From positions 1 through 6,772 of the forward strand of contig CAJXFJ010000091.1 of assembly GCA_913052515.1 (NCBI GenBank): a stretch of 6,772 bases of DNA, given 5' to 3'. Shown in pieces: positions 1-5,927 of this stretch. This stretch comes from an uncultured Flavobacteriales bacterium. Lineage in GTDB: Bacteria > Bacteroidota > Bacteroidia > Flavobacteriales > Vicingaceae. Both the position numbers and the translations under genes were made by a program. The stretch's first letter is position 1; every line of letters begins with the position of its first letter. The notes beneath the pieces were generated by a model. The model worked only from the letters and a program-made list of their open reading frames with translations. It searched no databases and was not told the origin of the DNA.

Positions 1-2192
1 ACGTTTTAAATGGCAACTACAAACCTACAACTGGTGCTTTAAAAATAAATGGATTTGATATTCACCAAGCAGAGAATCAAGAAGTCATTGAAGGAGTTAT
101 AGGCTATGTTTCACAAGATGATTTACTAATTGAAGAGTTAACCGTTTTCCAAAACATTTTCTATAATGCAAAGCTTTGTTTTGGAGACTTATCAGACCTA
201 CAAATCATAAGACTTACATATAAGGTACTTCACAGTCTAGGTTTATTTGAAATCAAACATCTGAAGGTTGGAAGCCCCTTAGAAAAAACCATAAGCGGCG
301 GACAACGAAAACGAGTAAATATTGCTTTAGAACTTATTCGTGAGCCATCAATTATGTTTGTAGATGAACCAACTTCTGGTTTATCTTCAAGAGATTCAGA
401 AAACATAATGGACCTACTAAAAGAGTTAACCCTAAGAGGTAAACTCATCTTTGTAGTGATCCATCAGCCCTCTTCCGAAATATTCAAAATGTTTGACAAA
501 CTCATTATTTTGGATACTGGAGGATATTTAATTTACAATGGTAATCCTGTAGATGCCATCATGTATTTTAAACAGCAAATGCAACAAGCAAATGCGGTAG
601 AAAGTGAATGTCCGCAATGTGGTAATGTAAACCCTGAGCAAATTTTCAACATCATTGAATCTAAAATTCTTGATGAATATGGAAATCAAACGGACAAACG
701 AAAAGTTCCACCAAAAGAATGGTCTAGAAAATACAAAGAGTATTTACTTGAAGACAATCAAAATCCTGAAATAAACACCAACCCTCCTATTGCGAATCTA
801 AAAATTCCGAATGCATGGAAGCAATTTTTAGTTTTCATGAAAAGGGATGTGCTTTCAAAGCTAACGAATAAGCAATATTTATTAATCAATTTCTTAGAGG
901 CACCAATACTTGGATTTATCTTATCATTTATTATCAAGTATTCTAGCACTGATGCTGCTACGGATACCGCTTATGTATTCCGTGAAAATCAGAACCTAAC
1001 CGCTTATGTCTTCATGAGTGTGATCGTAGCTTTGTTTTTGGGCTTAACAGTTAGTGCTGAAGAAATTATTAGAGACCGTAAAATTTTGAAACGTGAGAAG
1101 TTCTTAAACCTCAGCAGGGGAAGTTACCTTTTCTCTAAAATATTTATCATGTTCGCAGTTTCTGCTATTCAAATATTAACATTTGTGCTAGTAGGAAATA
1201 GCATATTAGAGATTAAAGGCATGTACTTTGATTATTGGCTTGTTCTCTTCTCAGCCGCTTGTTTTGCAAATATGTTAGGTCTAAACATTTCCTCTAGTTT
1301 CGATTCTGCAGTTACTATTTATATATTAATTCCGTTCCTAATTATTCCACAGCTTATATTAAGTGGTGTAATTGTAAAATTTGACAAACTAAATCCGGTT
1401 ATTACAGTCCAAAATAAAGTTCCACTAGCTGGTGAAATCATGGCATCTAAATGGGCTTTTGAAGCTATTTCAGTCAATCAGTTTAAGAATAATAAATTCA
1501 ACAAACAGTTCTACTACATTGACAAGGATATAAAAACAGCAAGCTTTAGAAAGAATTTCTGGTTAAGCAGATTGAAAGATAAATTAAATCAAGTAGATCG
1601 AAATTTAAATAAGGAAGATCAATCAGAATTAATTGAAAATGCAAGAATTCTACTTTTCAATGAAATCAGTATAGAGAACAACAGAAATCCAGAGGTTCAA
1701 TTTGATAGAATTGATGAACTAAATTCAGAAATTAACGAAGACTTAGTTAGCGAAATATCATATTACTTAGATGATCTCAATGAGTATTACATTGATAGCT
1801 ATAAGTATTACAGTCAAGAAAAGGATGAGCTACTAATGGAGATGAATCAAAATGATAGTCTCAAAGAAGCTTTTATTGAAGCTAAAAATAAATACACCAA
1901 TGAGTCTTTAGAAGACTTATTGACTAATAAAAATGATTTAGAAAAAGTAATTGAGTGGAATAATCAACTTATACAAAGAGCAGATCCCGTTTATAAAGAC
2001 CCAACAGGGTTTAGAACCCATTTTTTCTCTCCAACCAAAAAATTGTTTGGAGTGCACTTAACAACCTTTTCTGCTAATGTTTTAGTGCTTTGGTTATTCT
2101 CAATCATGTTAGCAATTACACTATATTTCGATGCATTGAGAAATTTTCTCAATGGACTTGGCAAATTCTTTAAAAGGAAGAAAAAGTCATAA
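1..2192 (+). CDS. ABCG-like ABC transporter, ATPase and permease fused (N-terminus missing)
   Basis: Half-size ABC exporter with the ATPase domain before the membrane domain, the order typical of the ABCG/White family. The frame is open from base 3, giving 729 visible residues; the ATG at 354 lies inside Walker B and is not the start. Visible motifs: Q-loop YVSQDD (Gln38), signature ISGGQRKR (97-104), Walker B IMFVDEP (117-123), D-loop SGLSSRD (125-131) and H-loop His154. Walker A must lie just left of the window. A linker with CPQCGNVNPEQIF (Cys203, Cys206) leads to a permease with about six membrane helices (near 291-313, 334-351, 375-402, 407-429, 435-459, 687-709). A basic segment, RDRKILKRE, follows helix 2, where ABCG proteins have their coupling helix. 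About 225 acidic, helix-prone residues separate helices 5 and 6. The C-terminus is Lys-rich. Substrate is unknown; Bacteroidota relatives often carry an extra N-terminal domain, which cannot be checked here. Confidence 0.93.
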   Translation, partial: VLNGNYKPTTGALKINGFDIHQAENQEVIEGVIGYVSQDDLLIEELTVFQNIFYNAKLCFGDLSDLQIIRLTYKVLHSLGLFEIKHLKVGSPLEKTISGGQRKRVNIALELIREPSIMFVDEPTSGLSSRDSENIMDLLKELTLRGKLIFVVIHQPSSEIFKMFDKLIILDTGGYLIYNGNPVDAIMYFKQQMQQANAVESECPQCGNVNPEQIFNIIESKILDEYGNQTDKRKVPPKEWSRKYKEYLLEDNQNPEINTNPPIANLKIPNAWKQFLVFMKRDVLSKLTNKQYLLINFLEAPILGFILSFIIKYSSTDAATDTAYVFRENQNLTAYVFMSVIVALFLGLTVSAEEIIRDRKILKREKFLNLSRGSYLFSKIFIMFAVSAIQILTFVLVGNSILEIKGMYFDYWLVLFSAACFANMLGLNISSSFDSAVTIYILIPFLIIPQLILSGVIVKFDKLNPVITVQNKVPLAGEIMASKWAFEAISVNQFKNNKFNKQFYYIDKDIKTASFRKNFWLSRLKDKLNQVDRNLNKEDQSELIENARILLFNEISIENNRNPEVQFDRIDELNSEINEDLVSEISYYLDDLNEYYIDSYKYYSQEKDELLMEMNQNDSLKEAFIEAKNKYTNESLEDLLTNKNDLEKVIEWNNQLIQRADPVYKDPTGFRTHFFSPTKKLFGVHLTTFSANVLVLWLFSIMLAITLYFDALRNFLNGLGKFFKRKKKS

Positions 2193-2224
2193 AAAAAGCC
2201 CCAACTAACATTGGGGCTTTTTTT
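2191..2224. terminator. Bidirectional rho-independent terminator
   Basis: A perfect 14-bp inverted repeat: seven A then GCCCCAA (2191-2204), a six-base loop CTAACA (2205-2210), then TTGGGGC and seven T (2211-2224). The stem is GC-rich at its centre and has a T-run on both strands, so it can end the ABC transporter transcript and the converging siaB-siaC transcript. Its left arm starts within the TAA stop of the transporter, and its right end lies 15 bases from the siaC stop. Confidence 0.93.
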
Positions 2225-2239
2225 ATTCCATTTATAAAC

Positions 2240-2620
2240 TTATTCTTCTATTTCTATCATTTTAAAAGGGATATTGATAATCGCTTGGTAATCTTCACCA
2301 GCTTCTAACATATCTTCATCATCCTCTTCATAATGCCAATTAATAACGACTTCACTTCCATCGTCATTAATTTTTTCAAGCTTCTTAAATACATCTAAAA
2401 TACATTTCGATGAACTTGTATTAAAATACTCCAATACAATATCCACTTTTGTATTTTCTTTAGGTGAACCTGCATAATCTTCAAGTTGATCAACTAAAGG
2501 TTTGTAAAACTCAATTGAGTTTTCAGGAATTGACCTACCTTGAATTAAAAGCTTTCCCTCTTCTGGGCTAAACTTAATGGTTGGAGTTTTCGGTGTACCT
2601 TCAATAACTAAATTTTCCAT
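2240..2620 (-). CDS. siaC: SiaC-family regulatory phosphoprotein (DUF1987)
   Basis: A 126-residue protein of the DUF1987/SiaC family, about the family's usual length. In Pseudomonas aeruginosa, SiaC is phosphorylated by the kinase SiaB and dephosphorylated by the PP2C-type phosphatase SiaA; unphosphorylated SiaC binds and activates the diguanylate cyclase SiaD. The N-terminal strands (IEGTPKTPTIKFSPEEGKL, 6-24) and the centre LEYFNTSSSK (63-72) match the family. Thr68 sits at the same residue number and in the same FNTSS setting as the known phospho-acceptor. The C-terminus is acidic (EEDDEDMLEAGEDY). The gene follows siaB after nine bases, so the two are almost certainly co-transcribed, and it ends just before the shared terminator. 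No diguanylate cyclase adjoins it, so the binding partner is unknown; in this phylum it may not be a cyclase. Confidence 0.9.
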   Translation of the reverse strand: MENLVIEGTPKTPTIKFSPEEGKLLIQGRSIPENSIEFYKPLVDQLEDYAGSPKENTKVDIVLEYFNTSSSKCILDVFKKLEKINDDGSEVVINWHYEEDDEDMLEAGEDYQAIINIPFKMIEIEE

Positions 2621-2629
2621 GACGGTGAA

Positions 2630-3175
2630 TTATTGTGCTATTTTTATATTTAAACTGTAAAATGAATGATCGTCGTCAACTTTTTGGAAGTCATAATCTA
2701 ACTTTTGTCCAGACTTTCTCGCGATATCTATCATCCCAAGACCTCCGCCTCCCTTTTCTGACATCATTCCATTATTTAAAACTTCTTTGTAATAATCTTT
2801 TAATTCATCTTTATCCAAAGAGTTTATTTTATCTAATCGGCCTCTTAGCTTTTCAGCATTTTCGTTCTTGATGTAATTTCCAGTAAAAATAGAATAGTCA
2901 TCTCCCTCTTTACCAACCATAAAAATGACTGTATTAAAACCTTCATGACTATCGTCGGCTTGTTTGTCTAAATGATGATAAAGATTCTGGAGAGCTTCAA
3001 CTAAAATGTTGTAGACTTTTTTCTTGACCTTGGAAGGCTCATTGAGCTTTTCCATTTTAGATTCCATAATCTGAAGGACAGAAGTCAACAATTCGGAGGT
3101 AACATTACCTTTGAAAGATAACATAATGTTATCTTCCTCCATCCTGTTGTAAAAGTCAAAAATGTTAATATCCAT
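2630..3175 (-). CDS. siaB: SiaB-family serine/threonine protein kinase (DUF6272)
   Basis: A 181-residue cytoplasmic protein of the SiaB family, kinases with the GHKL/HATPase fold of anti-sigma-factor kinases rather than a eukaryotic-type kinase fold. Its expected role is phosphorylation of the neighbouring SiaC on Thr68. An N-box-like helix VEALQNLYHH (59-68; Glu60, Asn64) would hold Mg-ATP, and a glycine-rich loop KGGGGLGMIDIARKSG (141-156) fits the G2 box/ATP lid. A textbook DxGxG box is not visible; the segment FTGNYIKNENAEKL (97-110) lies near that place. The N-terminus (FDFYNRMEEDNIMLSFKGNVT) and the strand near 83-100 match the family pattern. The ATG at 3175 is the only sensible start; the A-rich bases before it hold no Shine-Dalgarno. 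It is the first gene of the operon with siaC. No perfect -7 element was found upstream of it. Confidence 0.88.
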   Translation of the reverse strand: MDINIFDFYNRMEEDNIMLSFKGNVTSELLTSVLQIMESKMEKLNEPSKVKKKVYNILVEALQNLYHHLDKQADDSHEGFNTVIFMVGKEGDDYSIFTGNYIKNENAEKLRGRLDKINSLDKDELKDYYKEVLNNGMMSEKGGGGLGMIDIARKSGQKLDYDFQKVDDDHSFYSLNIKIAQ

Positions 3176-3275
3176 TTATTTCTGGCTAAAACCACAAACT
3201 ATTTGCTCTTACTTAAGCGAATAGATAATAAGTGGTACGAAATAAGATAAAAAAGTTCGATAAAACAAGACAAAG

Positions 3276-3287
3276 TAAAATATTTTA
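3276..3287. repeat. AT-only palindrome in the divergent intergenic region
   Basis: TAAAATATTTTA is a perfect 12-bp palindrome in the 179-bp region between the divergent siaB and methyltransferase genes. Near-symmetrical AGAC (3268-3271) and GTCT (3290-3293) flank it, offset by one base. It could be a regulator site, but such palindromes arise often by chance in AT-rich DNA. Nothing else of note was found in this region apart from the -7 element at 3336. Confidence 0.25.
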
Positions 3288-3335
3288 ATGTCTAAGTCTT
3301 ATTTAGATTTAATACAAATGACTCCAATGATTCAC

Positions 3336-3343
3336 TAATTTTG
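3336..3343 (+). promoter_or_regulatory. Bacteroidota -7 promoter element for the methyltransferase-ZIP operon
   Basis: TAATTTTG matches the Bacteroidota -7 consensus TAnnTTTG exactly and ends 11 bases before the methyltransferase ATG. No TTG is present at the usual -33 distance. Transcription would start near 3347-3350, leaving a leader of only about 5-8 bases. Confidence 0.5.
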
Positions 3344-3354
3344 CCCGCTTACTT

Positions 3355-4101
3355 ATGAAGAAGTTTCAAGACAATTGGTTTAAAGAATGGTTTGACTCCA
3401 AGCACTATCATATTTTGTATAGTCACCGCGATTTTTCTGAAGCTGAAAACTTCATTAATAGCTTATTTGCAGCACTTGATTTAAATAAACAATCAAAAGT
3501 CCTTGACTTGGCTTGTGGCAAAGGTAGACATGCCATTCAAGTTCATGAATTAGGTTTTCAAGTAACCGGTATCGATTTAAGTCCTGAAAGCATTAGACAT
3601 GCCAAACAGTTTGAAGAAAAAGGCCTAAAATTTGAAATTGGCGATATGAGAAAACTTCAAATTAATAATCAGTTTGATTTAGTGCTAAACCTTTTTACTT
3701 CTTTTGGATATTTTCAAGATGATAATGAAGACCAAGCCGCTATGAATAGTATGGCTGATTCTTTAGTAGATGGTGGGCTTCTAGTCATTGATTATTTAAA
3801 CAGCCATTACGTAGAATCAAATCTTCCTACAGAAGAAAGCCAGCAAAAAAAAGGTATCGTCTTTCAAATTAAGAAGTACATTGAAGACTCGTTTATTGTA
3901 AAGGACATTCGTTTTGAAGATCAAGGAACAGAGATGCATTTTCAAGAATTTGTAAAACGAATTAATTTCAAACAATTTAAAAGCTATTTGGAACAGGCAG
4001 GTTTAAAAATTGTAAACACATTTGGCAATTATCAGCTCGATTCTTTTAATGAAGAAAACTCAGAAAGACTAATAATTGTCGCTCAAAAGTGTAAAAGGTA
4101 A
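3355..4101 (+). CDS. Class I SAM-dependent methyltransferase
   Basis: A 248-residue Rossmann-fold methyltransferase. Motif I is VLDLACGKGRHA (49-60), the SAM-binding glycine-rich loop. Asp74 in VTGIDLS (70-76) ends strand 2 and should bind the SAM ribose. GDMRKL (96-101) is the adenine-contact region. FDLVLNLFTSFGYF (107-120) is the motif IV area, and LVDGGLLVIDYLN (137-149) fits the motif after helix D. The Phe/Trp-rich N-terminus (NWFKEWFDSKHYHILYSHRD) is common in Bacteroidota members that are annotated only as methyltransferases. The substrate cannot be read from the sequence; there is no ubiE, rRNA or DNA methylase signature. The stop codon overlaps the next ATG by one base (TAATG), so translation of the ZIP gene is probably coupled to it. 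The ATG lies 11 bases after a perfect -7 element, supporting this start. Confidence 0.88.
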   Translation: MKKFQDNWFKEWFDSKHYHILYSHRDFSEAENFINSLFAALDLNKQSKVLDLACGKGRHAIQVHELGFQVTGIDLSPESIRHAKQFEEKGLKFEIGDMRKLQINNQFDLVLNLFTSFGYFQDDNEDQAAMNSMADSLVDGGLLVIDYLNSHYVESNLPTEESQQKKGIVFQIKKYIEDSFIVKDIRFEDQGTEMHFQEFVKRINFKQFKSYLEQAGLKIVNTFGNYQLDSFNEENSERLIIVAQKCKR

Positions 4102-4805
4102 TGGTCTATTTTTCCCTTATAGCAGTTTCTTTAGTTGGTGGAGCTTTGGTTTTTTTTCAAAAAAGAATGCAATCCTGGGTTGGCCATGCTTTATCATTTA
4201 GTGGAGCTTATCTACTAGGAATTTGTCTTTTGCACCTAATTCCAGAGTTGTATTCACATCACGACGGACATCAACACTTTGGACTATATATCTTAATAGG
4301 CTTTTTTCTGCAATTACTTTTAGATTATTCATCTGGTGGCATAGAACATGGACACACACATGTTCATCAAAAAAGCATTGGAAAATTTCCTTGGTTGATT
4401 TTAATTAGTTTATGCATTCACGCATTATTGGAAGCATTGCCTTTAGCTCAGCTAAATCCTGGAAAACACATTGGGGAATATTTAAGTGGATTATTATTAC
4501 ACAAGATTCCTATTTCTTTTGTTTTGGTTTCTCTCTTAATTGCATACCGGCTGCACAAAAGCAAAGTCCTTTTAGGCTTATTTGTTTTTTCGCTCATGGG
4601 CCCTTTAGGAATTTACTTAGGAACACTTTTAGGAAATAATCAAGAAATCTATTTAAACCTTTTGGCCTTATCTATAGGAATAATCTTACATCTTTCTACA
4701 ACCATTCTTATTGAAAGTAATGATCAGCACAAAATTCAATGGATTAAATTGCTACCATTATTACTAGGCTTCGGATTTGCTTTGCTTAATGAGTTAGTTC
4801 ACTAA
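4101..4805 (+). CDS. Divergent ZIP-family metal transporter
   Basis: A 234-residue membrane protein with about eight hydrophobic segments (near 2-20, 32-51, 61-76, 97-116, 124-148, 156-178, 183-205, 216-233), the ZIP family layout, expected to carry Zn2+, Fe2+ or another divalent metal across the inner membrane. Supporting motifs: HLIPE in TM2 (45-49), histidine-rich stretches YSHHDGHQH (51-59) and HGHTHVH (83-89) before TM4, HALLE in TM4 (107-111, keeping the His and Glu of the canonical HNxxE) and HKIP in TM5 (134-137). The Glu normally four residues after the TM5 His is Ile138, so part of the usual binuclear metal centre is missing. The ATG overlaps the methyltransferase stop, so the pair is one operon. 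Its TAA touches the mazG stop with no bases between. Metal and direction of transport are not determined by the sequence. Confidence 0.85.
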   Translation: MVYFSLIAVSLVGGALVFFQKRMQSWVGHALSFSGAYLLGICLLHLIPELYSHHDGHQHFGLYILIGFFLQLLLDYSSGGIEHGHTHVHQKSIGKFPWLILISLCIHALLEALPLAQLNPGKHIGEYLSGLLLHKIPISFVLVSLLIAYRLHKSKVLLGLFVFSLMGPLGIYLGTLLGNNQEIYLNLLALSIGIILHLSTTILIESNDQHKIQWIKLLPLLLGFGFALLNELVH

Positions 4806-5573
4806 TTAAAGTTTTTTGGCTTCGTTCCAATATACATCCATTTCTTCTAGGCTCATGGTATCAATCCTTTTTCCATCCTTCACTGCTGCTTCTTCCAAAT
4901 ACTGAAATCTTCGAATAAATTTTTTATTTGTCTTTTCTAGAGCATCTTCGGGATTAACCTTTAAAAATCGAGCGTAGTTTATGAGTGAGAATAATACATC
5001 ACCAAATTCATCTTCTATTTGATTTGTTCCTTGATCTACTTCAGCTTTCAACTCTTGCATTTCTTCTTCTACCTTTTCAAAAACTTGCTCATTCTTCTCC
5101 CAATCAAAACCTACACCTCTAGCCTTATCTTGAATACGGATTGCTTTTATCATAGCCGGTAAAGACTTGGGTACACCGCCTAATACTGAATTCCGTCCAT
5201 TTCCTTCTTTCAATTTAATTTTTTCCCAATTGGCTTTTACTTCTTCTTCATCTTTTACATTTATATCTCCATAAATGTGTGGGTGACGATGAATTAATTT
5301 TTCACAAATGCCATTGAGCACATCAGCCACATCGAAAGCTCCCTTTTCTGACCCAATTTTAGAGTAAAATACCAAATGCAACATTAAATCACCCAACTCC
5401 TTTTTTACTTCTTCTAAATCTCCTTCAACAATTGCATCAGCTAATTCATACGTTTCTTCAATGGTTAAATGTCGAAGTGAATCCATGGTTTGCTTTCTAT
5501 CCCAAGGGCACTTTTCACGTAAATCCTCCATGATGTTTAACAATCGTTGAAATGCTTTCAATTTCTCATCCAT
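4806..5573 (-). CDS. mazG: Nucleoside triphosphate pyrophosphohydrolase MazG
   Basis: A 255-residue, full-length two-domain MazG (the E. coli protein is about 263). It hydrolyses (d)NTPs to monophosphate and pyrophosphate, a house-cleaning role in the cytoplasm. The N-terminal domain has the typical CPWDRKQT (22-29), the metal-binding EExxE (Glu39, Glu40, Glu43) and ExxD (Glu59, Asp62), then HRHPHIYGD (95-103). A linker LPAMIKAIRIQDKARGVGFDW (138-158) precedes the second domain, which repeats EExxE (170-174) and ExxD (Glu189, Asp192) and ends with NKKFIRRFQYLE (216-227). Both metal sites look intact. The ATG at 5573 begins MDEKLKAF just ahead of the conserved region. A -7 element lies 19 bases upstream. 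It faces the ZIP gene tail to tail without spacing and is divergent from the small Cys-protein gene. Confidence 0.96.
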   Translation of the reverse strand: MDEKLKAFQRLLNIMEDLREKCPWDRKQTMDSLRHLTIEETYELADAIVEGDLEEVKKELGDLMLHLVFYSKIGSEKGAFDVADVLNGICEKLIHRHPHIYGDINVKDEEEVKANWEKIKLKEGNGRNSVLGGVPKSLPAMIKAIRIQDKARGVGFDWEKNEQVFEKVEEEMQELKAEVDQGTNQIEDEFGDVLFSLINYARFLKVNPEDALEKTNKKFIRRFQYLEEAAVKDGKRIDTMSLEEMDVYWNEAKKL

Positions 5574-5591
5574 ATCTCAAATTCGTTTCGA

Positions 5592-5599
5592 CAAAAGTA
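5592..5599 (-). promoter_or_regulatory. Bacteroidota -7 promoter element for mazG
   Basis: Read on the minus strand this is TACTTTTG, an exact TAnnTTTG match ending 18 bases before the mazG ATG. The predicted leader is about 12 bases. No TTG lies 17-21 bases further upstream, so only half of the promoter is supported. Confidence 0.5.
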
Positions 5600-5687
5600 A
5601 AGTAAGTCAATCGCAATAAGGTTAAGTAAGTAAGAATTTGAATGAGCTTTTCATTTCTACTTTGGATTAAGAAATGTTCGAGTTTGG

Positions 5688-5718
5688 TTTTGCTGATTAT
5701 TTACAATACTTAACTTTG
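5688..5718 (+). promoter_or_regulatory. Bacteroidota promoter for the small Cys-protein gene
   Basis: A -33 element TTTTG (5688-5692) and a perfect -7 element TAACTTTG (5711-5718) are separated by 18 bases, within the spacing known for Bacteroidota sigma-A promoters. The ATG follows 17 bases after the -7 element, giving a leader of roughly 10-12 bases. This is the best promoter in the window and shows that the gene has its own start of transcription. Confidence 0.7.
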
Positions 5719-5735
5719 CACAAAATATTTACACC

Positions 5736-5927
5736 ATGAAAGTTGCCTTATTAGCCATAGTTCTTTTAGCCTTAGGATTTGCAGGAATTGCCATTAAAAT
5801 ATTGGTTAAAAAGGATGGAAAATTTGCCGGTACTTGCGCAAGTAACAATCCAATGCTAAATAAGGAGGGTGAACCTTGTAGCTTTTGCGGAGCTCTTCCT
5901 GATGAACAATGTCAGAAAGAAGATTAA
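5736..5927 (+). CDS. Small one-helix membrane protein with four cysteines, NqrM-like candidate
   Basis: A 63-residue protein. Residues 3-24 form one hydrophobic helix (ALLAIVLLALGFAGIAIKIL), followed by a Lys-rich stop (VKKDGK) and a polar tail FAGTCASNNP...CSFCG...C with Cys34, Cys48, Cys51 and Cys59. Small proteins of this kind are common in Bacteroidota and usually annotated only as hypothetical or membrane proteins. The layout, one N-terminal helix then a G-x-C motif and four cysteines, resembles NqrM (DUF539), needed to mature the Na+-translocating NADH:quinone reductase in gammaproteobacteria, probably by supplying iron to the NqrD/E site. The neighbour is apbE, which flavinylates Nqr subunits, supporting the idea. 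The spacing of the cysteines differs from NqrM as I recall it, so homology is not shown. The gene has its own promoter and ends four bases inside the tail of apbE. That it is a real gene is well supported; the function is inference. Confidence 0.8.
   Translation: MKVALLAIVLLALGFAGIAIKILVKKDGKFAGTCASNNPMLNKEGEPCSFCGALPDEQCQKED

Noticed and set aside
354..356. ATG as start of the ABC transporter
   Set aside because: It falls within Walker B (IMFVDEP); the same frame is open to base 3 and encodes the Q-loop and signature motif upstream.
230..949. Two minus-strand open frames inside the ABC transporter
   Set aside because: Shadows of a strongly supported coding frame, with no motifs.
2635..2871. 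Open frame on the + strand inside siaB
   Set aside because: Antisense to a well-supported gene, with no recognisable domain.
2630..3175. SiaB as a two-component histidine kinase
   Set aside because: No HisKA phospho-acceptor His or sensor domain; the protein is only a short GHKL-like domain and is paired with SiaC.
4223..4639. Two open frames on the + strand inside the ZIP gene
   Set aside because: Alternative frames of the ZIP gene; their composition is not protein-like and no start signals are seen.
4794..4817. TTAGT-TC-ACTAA followed by a T-run, as a terminator for the ZIP gene
   Set aside because: The stem is only five AT-rich pairs with a two-base loop, and the T-run is separated from it; too weak to call.
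5595..5633. Repeated AAGTAA/AGTAAG units between mazG and the small Cys gene
   Set aside because: Short, irregular copies in AT-rich DNA; not a clear repeat array or operator.
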